A stretch of 11,491 bases of DNA from Candidatus Zhuqueibacterota bacterium 4484_188. Its GTDB lineage: Bacteria; Calditrichota; Calditrichia; RBG-13-44-9. The stretch covers positions 1 through 11,491 of the forward strand of contig MVCZ01000042.1 of the NCBI GenBank assembly GCA_002049825.1, read 5' to 3'. Of the stretch, positions 1 through 6,546 are shown in pieces; positions within the stretch are counted from its first letter, which is position 1; every line of letters begins with the position of its first letter. The notes beneath the pieces were generated by a model. That model was given only the letters and a program-made list of their open reading frames with translations. It did not search any database and was not told the origin of the DNA. A program made the translations under genes and the position numbers.

Positions 1-1489
1 TTTGCCACGGTTGGTTTGCCGGACAGCGCCGTTAAAGAAAGCCGGGAGCGAGTCCAGACAGCTATTCGAAACAGCGGATTCGATTTTCCGGTAAAGCGAA
101 TCACTATTAACCTGGCGCCGGCGGATATCCGCAAGGAAGGCTCCGGTTATTAACCTGGCGCCGGCGGATATCCGCAAGGAAGGCTCCGGTTACGATCTGC
201 CCATCGCTATCGGTATCCTGGCAGCTAACGGGGTTGTTTCCCAGTCTAAACTGGAAGACCATGTCATTTTAGGTGAATTAGCCCTGGACGGTAGTCTGCG
301 TCCGGTGCACGGGGCGCTTTCGGTTGCCTGGGAAGCGCTGCGAAAAGAAATGAAAGGATTGATTCTTCCCAGGGAAAACGCCCGGGAAGCCGCAATGACC
401 AAAAACCTGTCCGTTTTCCCGGTTACCTCGCTCCGGGAAACAGTCGATTTTTTGAACAACCAGAAAGAAATTGCCCCCTTTGAAGTAGATCTAAACGAAG
501 TTTTCGAAGTGAGTAAACACTACCAGGTGGATTTCAGCGATGTGAAAGGGCAGGAGCATGTGAAGCGCGCCCTGGAAGTTGCCGCCGCGGGCGGTCACAA
601 CATCCTGATGATCGGACCGCCCGGATCGGGAAAAACCATGCTGGCCAAGCGCTTTCCCACCATTCTCCCGATGCTTACATTGAAAGAAGCGCTGGAGACC
701 ACTAAAATACATTCTGTCGCCGGGTTGCTTGCCGGCAACCAGTCGCTGGTAGCGACCCGCCCGTTTCGTTCTCCCCACCACACTATCAGCGATGCCGGCT
801 TAATCGGCGGCGGCAAGTATCCGCGTCCCGGCGAAGTAAGCCTGGCGCACCACGGCGTTTTATTCCTGGATGAACTGCCCGAATTTAAAAAAAATGTGCT
901 GGAGGTGATGCGCCAGCCAATGGAGGACGGAAAAGTAACCATTGCCCGCGCCATGCTTTCCATAACCTACCCGGCAAATTTTATGCTGGCGGCAGCCATG
1001 AATCCCTGCCCCTGCGGATACTACACCGACCCCAACCGGCAGTGTTCCTGCACATCTCAGCAAATTCAAAAATACCTGGCGCGTATCAGCGGTCCGTTGC
1101 TTGATCGAATCGATATCCAAATCGAAGTGCCGGCAGTGCGCTACCGGGACCTTGCCGCCACCTCGAGCGGCGAGAAATCGGACGTCATCCGGGAGCGGGT
1201 TCAGAAAGCCCGGGAAATTCAATTGAAACGGTTCAAAAACAACGAACGAATTTTTTGCAACGCCGACATGCAGGCAAAAAATATTCGCAAATATTGTAAA
1301 GTGAACGAAGGGGGAGAAGAACTGTTAAAAAATGCAATTACCAAACTCGGCTTATCTGCCCGCGCCTACGACCGTATTTTAAAAGTTAGCCGCACCATTG
1401 CCGACCTGGCGGGCGAGGAAAATATTCTACCCGAACACATCAGCGAAGCAATTCAATACCGCAGCCTCGATCGGCAGCTTTGGCTGTGA
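1..1489 (+). CDS. comM: ComM/YifB-family Mg-chelatase-like AAA+ ATPase, 5'-partial and frameshifted
   Basis: The product belongs to the ComM (YifB) family; ComM is a hexameric helicase that promotes branch migration during natural transformation. Frame 1 runs from base 1 to a TAA at 151-153 and carries the ChlI-like N-terminal domain (GLPDSAVKESRERV, INLAPAD). The remainder continues in another frame from about 152 to TGA at 1487-1489. Visible there are Walker A GPPGSGKT (614-637), Walker B VLFLDELPE (857-883), the RPFRSPHH motif, a CPCG...CSC cysteine cluster (about 1006-1053), SGPLLDRID, and the C-terminal Mg_chelatase_C part ending SLDRQLWL. The break is an exact 43-bp tandem duplication at 105-192; removing one copy restores a continuous 481-residue frame that matches the family throughout. 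About 30 N-terminal residues lie outside the window. Family identity is secure. Whether the lesion is genuine or an assembly fault cannot be told from sequence alone. Confidence 0.93.
105..192. repeat. Exact 43-bp tandem duplication inside comM
   Basis: Bases 105-149 are identical to 148-192, an offset of 43 bp, so the unit is repeated head to tail with no mismatch. It encodes the conserved INLAPAD...GSGY segment twice. Because 43 is not a multiple of three, the first reading frame meets TAA at 151-153 and the rest is shifted by one base. The perfect identity means it is either very recent or artificial, for example two contig ends sharing a 45-bp overlap that were abutted without merging. 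Confidence 0.95.
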
Positions 1490-1502
1490 TGGTTTCCTAA
1501 GA

Positions 1503-1690
1503 CCCCACGAAGCGGTAGCAATGACCAAGGGGAATAATTTTCCCACAACCAAGTAAGCTTTTACATGATTTCGAACGCTTTTTTTAAGGAGTGTCCATCC
1601 GCAAAGTGGTGATTCTGCTTCAACCAGTTATTGCGAACGACTGAAAAAATAAAACCTGCCTGTTAGCAGACAGCGAGTATTGGGTATTGG
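1503..1690. repeat. Degenerate interspersed-repeat remnants in the comM downstream spacer
   Basis: The 276-base spacer after comM has no credible gene. It holds fragments of the repeat seen at the right edge of the window: an inverted CACGAAGCGGTAGCAATGAC piece near 1507-1528, a direct TTATTGCGAACGACTGA piece near 1627-1645, and a CCTGCCTG...CAGACAG imperfect hairpin near 1656-1673. A short direct repeat of TATTGGG follows (about 1678-1692). Resemblance to 11391-11491 is by eye, limited to the CATTGCGA-like, CGAAGC-like and CTGCC/GGCAG-like blocks, so this is a weak call. Confidence 0.4.
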
Positions 1691-1765
1691 GTGTTCGGCA
1701 AAAGAAAGGGGGTATCTAACCGGTGTAAAATTTTCAAAACCGGTACCGGGAAAACTGTGGTCGGG

Positions 1766-2059
1766 TTAACCCAACAGTCGTTTAAGCATTTCATCGGTTT
1801 CGGAGTCCAGTTCAACTTCAATTTCGTCTCTCATTCCGTCGTTAAAAAACACCTCAATGATCCGCTGCTCCGGTTTCCAGATTTCTTCAGGATCGAGATC
1901 GTCAAATTCTTCGAACATCATATAATCCACATCCTCAAAATCCTCAATCAACAAATATTCAACCGAATCAGGATCTAATTCAAGCAACTCACAGATTTCG
2001 ACAAACATCTGGTCATTTTTCCCTACTGTTCTTGACCCGGATCGACTTCCTGATTCCAT
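1766..2059 (-). CDS. Small highly acidic protein of unknown function (97 aa)
   Basis: I do not recognise the family. I chose the ATG at 2059 because a GGAGG sits about six bases upstream; an in-frame ATG five codons earlier lies before that Shine-Dalgarno and is less likely. The product has 31 Asp/Glu and only 8 Lys/Arg among 97 residues, giving a strong negative charge. Its first 15 residues are Ser/Arg/Gly-rich (SGSRSGSR). The acidic core has runs such as EDFEDVDYMMFEEFDDLDPEE and a conserved-looking DPEEIWKPEQ. There is no signal peptide, membrane segment or cysteine pair. DNA mimicry or binding to a basic partner would fit such a composition, but that is only inference. It stands alone, divergent from the DUF2809 gene across a hairpin-rich spacer. 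Confidence 0.72.
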   Translation of the reverse strand: MESGSRSGSRTVGKNDQMFVEICELLELDPDSVEYLLIEDFEDVDYMMFEEFDDLDPEEIWKPEQRIIEVFFNDGMRDEIEVELDSETDEMLKRLLG

Positions 2060-2142
2060 TGTTTCCTCCAACATTTACCAGGTAAATACATACTTCATAA
2101 TTGATGCATTAAACTTAAATCACGTTACAATATTTGATGTTC

Positions 2143-2170
2143 GAAAACTAAGTACTAAATTTTAGTTTTC
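2143..2170. promoter_or_regulatory. AT-rich 9-bp inverted repeat in divergent spacer
   Basis: GAAAACTAA (2143-2151) is exactly complementary to TTAGTTTTC (2162-2170) across a 10-base gap. It sits between the divergent acidic-protein and DUF2809 genes, 84 bases before the acidic-protein start. Placement suits an operator or an mRNA leader hairpin for the minus-strand gene. No run of T follows in that direction, so it is not an obvious terminator. Function is inferred from position only. Confidence 0.4.
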
Positions 2171-2244
2171 ACGGTTTATTTTGTTCCCACTCAAATTTTT
2201 CAGCGCAAATATAGAAATTTTTATTTAAATTGCAAATATAATTG

Positions 2245-2280
2245 AATTTTACCCGGCATCCGTAATGCCCGGTAAATTTT
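2245..2280. promoter_or_regulatory. 12-position hairpin with T-run in the leader of the DUF2809 gene
   Basis: TTTACCCGGCAT (2248-2259) pairs with ATGCCCGGTAAA (2265-2276) around a five-base loop, with a single C-C mismatch, and TTTT follows at 2277-2280. The structure looks like an intrinsic terminator or attenuator, yet it lies only about 40 bases before the DUF2809 start, with no gene upstream on the same strand. It could be leader attenuation of that gene, or protection of its 5' end. No riboswitch aptamer was recognised. Confidence 0.45.
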
Positions 2281-2319
2281 CCGGAAAAAATGACGCTGAA
2301 CATAACAACATATTAGTCA

Positions 2320-2730
2320 ATGCGCAAATACATCTTTTTTTCTTTACTGATTATTACCCCAGTAGGTTTTTTGTGTAAAATCTACACCGGGGTATTCTCC
2401 GGATGGGTACAAAATTCGCTTGCCGGAATCTTTTATGAAATTTTCTGGTGCCTGGTTGTCTTCTTCTTTTTGCCGAGAGAAAAATCCATCACGACCATTG
2501 CTGCCGGTGTTTTCCTGGTAACGGCTCTATTAGAAATTCTTCAACTGTGGCAACCACCTTTTTTGGAGCAGATCCGATCTCATTTTCTGGGAAGGACTTT
2601 ATTAGGCACCACATTTTCCTGGTGGGACTTTCCACATTACCTGGCTGGTTCTCTCCTGGGTGGCTGGTGGTTAAAACGGTTGGTCAAAAACTGCAGGTTA
2701 CCTGGTGGTGGTTCTCTGAAAATGAAGTAA
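2320..2730 (+). CDS. DUF2809 family integral membrane protein (136 aa)
   Basis: This is a small multi-helix membrane protein of the DUF2809 family, whose biochemical role is unknown. Hydrophobic segments lie near residues 5-20, 33-51, 56-74 and 104-118. The family signature is visible in the C-terminal half: LLEILQLWQPP (70-80), then RSHFLGRTLLGTTFSWWDF (86-104) and HYLAGSLLGG. Length is typical. The ATG at 2320 is preceded by no strong Shine-Dalgarno, and its 260-base upstream spacer contains two hairpins. It is followed after 92 bases by a tiny membrane protein that may share its transcript, although the spacing does not require this. Confidence 0.82.
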   Translation: MRKYIFFSLLIITPVGFLCKIYTGVFSGWVQNSLAGIFYEIFWCLVVFFFLPREKSITTIAAGVFLVTALLEILQLWQPPFLEQIRSHFLGRTLLGTTFSWWDFPHYLAGSLLGGWWLKRLVKNCRLPGGGSLKMK

Positions 2731-2822
2731 ATTCCGCTCGAAATTTTCAATTTTTTTTATTATTTTATGAACAGCATTTTCAGATTGGGTGAAATAAATT
2801 GAATTAACAGGAGAATAAACCG

Positions 2823-3041
2823 ATCGACTTTCTTTTTTGGCTCAAGTTTATCGTGGTTGTTTCAATCATTGTAATCACTATCGTGCTGATCGTCGAAAAA
2901 AACGTGAGATCAGTGATCTACGCGCTGGCTTCACGATCGATGGGTCAACGAAACGCCAAAAGATTTGGCAGACTCATCCAACAATACTGGAGCCTTATTT
3001 TCATCTTGTTTTTGATTATTTACTGGTTCTTTTTCCGGTAG
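2823..3041 (+). CDS. Small two-helix membrane protein with no standard start codon at the expected place
   Basis: The open frame encodes two hydrophobic helices (about residues 3-24 and 53-71) separated by a basic stretch with SMGQRNAKRFGRL, and ends WFFFR. I do not recognise a family. AGGAG at 2809-2813 points to initiation near 2820-2823, but the in-frame codon there is ATC (2823), giving 72 residues. The first ordinary start codon is GTG at 2853, which has no Shine-Dalgarno and cuts into the first helix, giving 62 residues. Either a non-canonical ATC start is used, a start ATG was lost or mis-sequenced, or the shorter form is made. The gene ends at a symmetrical terminator shared with rpmB. 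Confidence 0.5.
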   Translation: MDFLFWLKFIVVVSIIVITIVLIVEKNVRSVIYALASRSMGQRNAKRFGRLIQQYWSLIFILFLIIYWFFFR

Positions 3042-3100
3042 GATAAAATTCACCGGGCGATAAACTCCACCCGGCTCACTCTTTGAACATTTTTGCGAGA

Positions 3101-3139
3101 AATAAAAATAACCTCTCTATCGAAGAGGCTGTTTTTATT
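3101..3139. terminator. Bidirectional intrinsic terminator between convergent genes
   Basis: CCTCT (3112-3116) pairs with AGAGG (3124-3128) around a seven-base loop. The flanks AATAAAAATA and TGTTTTTATT are themselves complementary, so each strand has a stem followed by a U-rich tail. The element lies 22 bases past the rpmB stop and 59 bases past the small membrane protein stop, and would serve both. Confidence 0.75.
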
Positions 3140-3161
3140 CCAAAAGTTGATTCTCTACTTT

Positions 3162-3356
3162 TCAATGAACAACTTTCATTACTTTTCCGGCTTGAATACA
3201 ACTGGTGCACACCAGGATACGTTTGGTTTTTCCATTCACCAATGTTCGCACCCGTTGCAAATTCGGTTCAAATCTTCGACGCGTACGATTGTTGGCATGG
3301 CTCACATTATTACCATACTTTTTGGCTAAAACAAATTTTTTGAAAATTTTTTTCAT
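3162..3356 (-). CDS. rpmB: 50S ribosomal protein L28 with an atypical N-terminus
   Basis: L28 is a small basic protein of the large ribosomal subunit. The match is clear from residue 15 on: GNNVSHANNRTRRRFEPNLQ (15-34), then VRTLVNG, KRILVCTSC (45-53) and AGKV. The family length and the 14-residue distance from the start to GNNVSH are normal. The usual N-terminal C-x-x-C/T-G-K motif is absent, however: residues 5, 8 and 9 read Phe, Phe and Val, while the C-terminal pair C50-x-x-C53 remains. The ATG at 3356 is preceded by GGTAGG. The gene stands alone, divergent from the DnaA-like gene, and ends in a good terminator. It could be the functional L28 with a lost zinc site, a second copy, or a gene with sequence errors at the 5' end. 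Confidence 0.88.
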   Translation of the reverse strand: MKKIFKKFVLAKKYGNNVSHANNRTRRRFEPNLQRVRTLVNGKTKRILVCTSCIQAGKVMKVVH

Positions 3357-3476
3357 TTCTACCTACCGGATTTATCAGATTTTTACCTCATTTCACAGAG
3401 CATATTGATTTCTGTAAACTTAGATTCATTTGTTTAACGTGAAACGAAAAAAATGTAAAAAAATTTTTCAACTCGT

Positions 3477-3504
3477 TTGCAATTTCCCAATTTATTCATA
3501 TAAT
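3477..3504 (+). promoter_or_regulatory. Possible sigma-70-type promoter for the DnaA-like gene
   Basis: TTGCAA (3477-3482), 16 bases, then TATAAT (3499-3504) lies in the AT-rich 284-base spacer between rpmB and the DnaA-like gene. A second TATAAT at 3569-3574 has no partner at suitable spacing. The leader would be roughly 130 bases. No convincing DnaA boxes were seen in this spacer. It is a match by eye in AT-rich DNA and so tentative. Confidence 0.3.
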
Positions 3505-3640
3505 ATAAACATTGTGTAGGCGGTTTTTTTATTGAAGGTAGCTACAATCGTTGCCCTTACTTTATATTTATAATGTACGTATGAATGAGAGGATTTCAGG
3601 TGTGCGGTGATCATTACCAGCGAAAGGAAGGATTTGTTTA

Positions 3641-5080
3641 ATGCCTAAAGAAATCGAGCGCTCCGGTCCAAAAAATGATGTGAAAGATAATAGTCTCCAG
3701 GGCAGATGGAAGCGGAGCACCCAACTGATAAAGAAAAAAATTTCCGCACAAGGATTCAACACCTGGATCTCTCCCATACTTCCGGTCTCCTATATTGACG
3801 GGAAACTCATTCTTCGAGTCCCCTCTCAATTTTTCTTCGAGTGGCTGGACAGTAATTTCCAGGACTCGATATATGAAGCTGTGAAAAAAGTTTTCGGACT
3901 TCATACTAAGATTGAGTACCTGGTTGCCTCAACACCGGACAAACAGCCTGAGCAACTAAACTTAGATTCCGTTCAGGAAGAAGATCAGCAAGCACAGGAA
4001 GAACATCGGGAGAGCGAAAGATATCCTACCTATTACCTGGACGAACGATTTCAGTTTGAAAATTTTTTCGTATCGAACGACAACGAATTAGCATTAAAAG
4101 CGGCACAAGCGGTTTCCAGCAAACCCGGTAAAACCGATTTTAACCCGATGCTTATCTACGGCAATGCTGGGTGCGGTAAGACCCACTTGCTCCACGCTGC
4201 CGGCAACTACATTCAGAAAAATAAAAAACGGAAAAAAGTTCGCTTGTTGAACAGCGAAACTTTCCTGAATGAATATATTTACGCTTTGCAAAATCACAAA
4301 TTAGAATTATACAACAGAAAGATTACCGAACTAGATGTATTATTATTAGATAATATCCATTTTTTATCAAATAAGAAAAAGTCGCAGGAAGGTTTGTTAT
4401 TTCTGCTCTCGGAAATGGAGTTTAAACGGAAACAGATTATCATTACCTCCAGTCATCCACCGGCACAATTAATCGGTTTCGACAAGCGGTTGTGTTCCTT
4501 TTTTCAGAAGGGGTTAATCGTAGATTTAATCCCGCCCAGTCCCGATACCCGGTTACACTGGATCGATGAATACTGCCAGAAAAACCAGCTAAGCATCTTA
4601 CCCGAGGTCAGGAATTTCCTGGCACAGAACTTCAATGAGGGTTTACACCAACTCAGAGCACTAATGATCCGAATCAGTGCCCAGAGCTCCCTGGTGGGTA
4701 AACCGGTTTCATTGGCACGCGCCAAACTCATCTCCAGCCAGATTGACGCGGACTGGGCACAAAGAAATGGCGATTCCCGCTTTCTAAAGCCGATCAAAAT
4801 AGAACAGATCATTAAAACGGTTTCCGAAGTGATGAGCGTTCCTTACGATCTGCTGGTGGGCTATTCACGACAGAGGGAAATCAACATTGCCAGACAGGTT
4901 GCCATTTATCTGAGTAAAAAACTCTCCCGCGAACCGTTGAAAGTAATCGGCTATCATTTCGGCGACCGCCATTACACCGGCATTTTACACAACTACAAAA
5001 AAATTGAAGAACAATTGCCCGATAACCCGGTGTTGAACAAAATTGTCAACGATATTCAGAGTAAGCTTCAATCGTTGTAA
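3641..5080 (+). CDS. DnaA-like protein with altered ATPase and DNA-binding motifs
   Basis: The 479-residue product has the full DnaA plan: domain I (about 18-95, with TWISPI and DGKLILRVPSQFF), a short acidic linker (about 96-130), an AAA+ core (about 134-345), and a C-terminal helix-turn-helix domain (about 380-479). Walker A is intact (GNAGCGKTH, 174-182). Elsewhere it departs from the family. Walker B is LLLDNIH instead of the usual DDIQ. The arginine-finger segment reads LCSFFQKGL where DnaA has an L-x-S-R-F motif. The sensor II arginine position reads HQLRAL. The DnaA-box motif reads FGDRHYTGILH where FGGRDHTTVLH is typical. ATG follows AGGAAGGA (3625-3632) by eight bases. No dnaN, recF or rpmH is adjacent, so this is likely a second DnaA paralogue with a regulatory or specialised role rather than the main initiator. 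Fold assignment is firm; role is inference. Confidence 0.85.
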   Translation: MPKEIERSGPKNDVKDNSLQGRWKRSTQLIKKKISAQGFNTWISPILPVSYIDGKLILRVPSQFFFEWLDSNFQDSIYEAVKKVFGLHTKIEYLVASTPDKQPEQLNLDSVQEEDQQAQEEHRESERYPTYYLDERFQFENFFVSNDNELALKAAQAVSSKPGKTDFNPMLIYGNAGCGKTHLLHAAGNYIQKNKKRKKVRLLNSETFLNEYIYALQNHKLELYNRKITELDVLLLDNIHFLSNKKKSQEGLLFLLSEMEFKRKQIIITSSHPPAQLIGFDKRLCSFFQKGLIVDLIPPSPDTRLHWIDEYCQKNQLSILPEVRNFLAQNFNEGLHQLRALMIRISAQSSLVGKPVSLARAKLISSQIDADWAQRNGDSRFLKPIKIEQIIKTVSEVMSVPYDLLVGYSRQREINIARQVAIYLSKKLSREPLKVIGYHFGDRHYTGILHNYKKIEEQLPDNPVLNKIVNDIQSKLQSL

Positions 5081-5118
5081 TTTTTTTGTTTTGCCCTGAC
5101 AAATACTTTTCCGATCCA

Positions 5119-5148
5119 TCCATCTGAAATTCAGGCGGACTTTTTTTT
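5119..5148 (+). terminator. Intrinsic terminator after the DnaA-like gene
   Basis: TCCATCTGA (5119-5127) pairs with TCAGGCGGA (5131-5139), with one mismatch and one wobble, around a three-base loop. The run CTTTTTTTT follows (5140-5148). It lies 39 bases past the stop codon and ends the DnaA-like transcript. Confidence 0.75.
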
Positions 5149-5211
5149 ATGTTTCTGAATGAAACAATGTGTCAAGCAATGAAGTTGATTAGATTAAAGT
5201 AAGGAAAACAG

Positions 5212-5265
5212 ATGAACCTAAAAGATCGAACCGGCAATTTTTCAGATGGATTTAATTACCGGTAA
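5212..5265 (+). other. Possible 17-codon open frame upstream of the DUF3108 gene
   Basis: The frame MNLKDRTGNFSDGFNYR has AAGGA at 5201-5205, six bases before its ATG. A second 20-codon frame overlaps it (5246-5308). The 252-base spacer otherwise holds only the DnaA-like terminator. This could be a leader peptide, a truncated gene start or chance; the last cannot be excluded. Confidence 0.18.
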
Positions 5266-5332
5266 CCGCCAGGGTTCTCGGTTCTCCGAACAAGTCCATT
5301 CATTATGACAAAAATAAATCAAGCGGGACAAA

Positions 5333-6256
5333 TTGGATTTTTCATATAAAAACACACTCTTACTAGTGGTGATAATCTTACTCCACAGCTTAGCCGGAAA
5401 GAGTCTTCCAGCGCAACAAACCGATACACTGCAGGATACCATTCCTGACACTGCGACGCTCTGGCTCACGCTGCCAGCGGACACCACCGCGCCGATAAAT
5501 GTCCTGGAACGCAGCGTCCCCAATAAAGCCTTCCACACCGGCGAAAAGCTCTCCTTTGTGGTGCGCTACGGATTTCTTCACGCCGGCAACGCTACAATGG
5601 AAGTGAAAGAAATTGTGCCGGTGAAAGACCGCCGGGCTTTCCGGATTGTGTCCACTGCCCGCTCAAAAAAAACCTTTGATTTCTTCTTCAAAGTGCGGGA
5701 CCGGGTAGAGAGTCTTCTGGATACCGCCGGGCTCTTCTCCTGGCGCTTTAACAAAACATTGCGCGAGGGTGCTTACAAGTTTGACCTGAACGTGGATTAC
5801 GACCAATACCGGGGAAAAGCTTTTGTGGAACTGATTCGCTACCACAATACCAATCCGCTAACGGTGAAGAAAAAAGAGCATCTCATGGTTCCCATTCCTC
5901 CCTACACCCTGGATATCCTGGACGCTTTCTATTTTGTACGAACACAGAATTTGCGGGTCGGGATGCCGCTCTATATTAACAATCATGACAATAAAAAGGT
6001 TTACAAATTGAAAGTGCTGGTGCAAAAGCGGGAAACCGTGAAAGTAAAAGCCGGTAAATTCCGCTGTATTTTAGTGCAACCGGTTTTAAAGGGAGCGGCA
6101 ATTTTTAAACAGAAAGGTAAACTCTGGATCTGGCTTACTGACGATCAGTACAAAATCCCCGTTCAGATGAAAAGCGCGGTTTTCATCGGTAAAATAACCA
6201 CCGAACTGACCAAAATCGAGGGCGTACCGTTACCCCTGCCTTCGCAGGTTCAATAG
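5333..6256 (+). CDS. DUF3108 domain-containing exported protein
   Basis: The 307-residue product begins with a basic residue and a hydrophobic stretch (residues 9-20) ending near SLPAQQ, which reads as a signal peptide, so it is probably exported to the periplasm. After a Thr/Asp/Pro-rich linker (30-60), the DUF3108 domain runs from about 66 to 295. Its typical opening is present (NKAFHTGEKLSFVVRYGFLHAGNA, 64-87), with later VKAGKFRCILVQP and LWIWLTDD strands. The family is predicted to be mostly beta-strand; its function is not established. The only ordinary in-frame start before the signal peptide is TTG at 5333, with a weak GCGGGA seven bases upstream; the frame is closed by TAA at 5315. 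It appears monocistronic, with a terminator before it and about 290 bases after it. Confidence 0.85.
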   Translation: MDFSYKNTLLLVVIILLHSLAGKSLPAQQTDTLQDTIPDTATLWLTLPADTTAPINVLERSVPNKAFHTGEKLSFVVRYGFLHAGNATMEVKEIVPVKDRRAFRIVSTARSKKTFDFFFKVRDRVESLLDTAGLFSWRFNKTLREGAYKFDLNVDYDQYRGKAFVELIRYHNTNPLTVKKKEHLMVPIPPYTLDILDAFYFVRTQNLRVGMPLYINNHDNKKVYKLKVLVQKRETVKVKAGKFRCILVQPVLKGAAIFKQKGKLWIWLTDDQYKIPVQMKSAVFIGKITTELTKIEGVPLPLPSQVQ

Positions 6257-6320
6257 ATGTCACGAATAGGGTAAATAAGACAGATTCAACAAAAATATTT
6301 TATAGGGAGAACCCGGCAAA

Positions 6321-6343
6321 AATAAAAACGGTTTAAAAACCGT
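6321..6343 (-). terminator. Orphan minus-strand terminator-like hairpin
   Basis: ACGGTTT (6328-6334) pairs exactly with AAACCGT (6337-6343). Read on the minus strand the stem is followed by TTTTATTTTT, as in an intrinsic terminator; read on the plus strand it lacks a T-run. No minus-strand gene is visible in the 290-base spacer 6257-6546, which otherwise holds nothing recognisable. It may end antisense or read-through transcription, or mark a lost gene. Confidence 0.4.
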
Positions 6344-6546
6344 CCGGCTAATATGTTCTGCACGGAAGAATGGAATCTACCTGAGAGATTGAAAAACAAT
6401 TTGATGAAAGCCATTCTTTCCCATATATTGCATCCCTTTAAGAACAGGCACTTAATTAAAAAACCCGAAACGATTTTATTTTGACAAAGTATACGCACCA
6501 CAAAAAAGGATTTGAAAATTATTTAATGGATTAAAAGGAGATTCAA

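Noticed and set aside
1592..1645. Short frame starting GTG after AAGGA in the comM spacer
   Set aside because: The ribosome site directly touches the start codon, the frame is only about 17 codons, and it ends inside a repeat-like segment.
1711..1747. ACCGGT...ACCGGT inverted repeat as terminator of the acidic-protein gene
   Set aside because: The stem is six bases with a 14-base loop and no T-run on the minus strand, so it is too weak to call.
1691..1978. Plus-strand open frame opposite the acidic protein
   Set aside because: The minus strand has the Shine-Dalgarno and the coherent acidic composition; the plus frame has no ribosome site and reads as low-complexity Phe/Ile/Asn.
3083..3408. 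Plus-strand open frames overlapping rpmB
   Set aside because: They are antisense readings of the L28 gene, whose conserved residues are on the minus strand.
3357..3640. Possible replication origin beside the DnaA-like gene
   Set aside because: The spacer is AT-rich, but I found no cluster of TTATCCACA-like boxes, and none of the usual origin neighbours (dnaN, recF, rpmH, gidA) is present. A DnaA-like gene alone is not evidence of oriC.
6481..6486. TTGACA as a -35 box for the glycosyltransferase gene
   Set aside because: There is a perfect -35 hexamer, but no TATAAT-like hexamer lies at 16-18 bases; the position reads A/G-rich.
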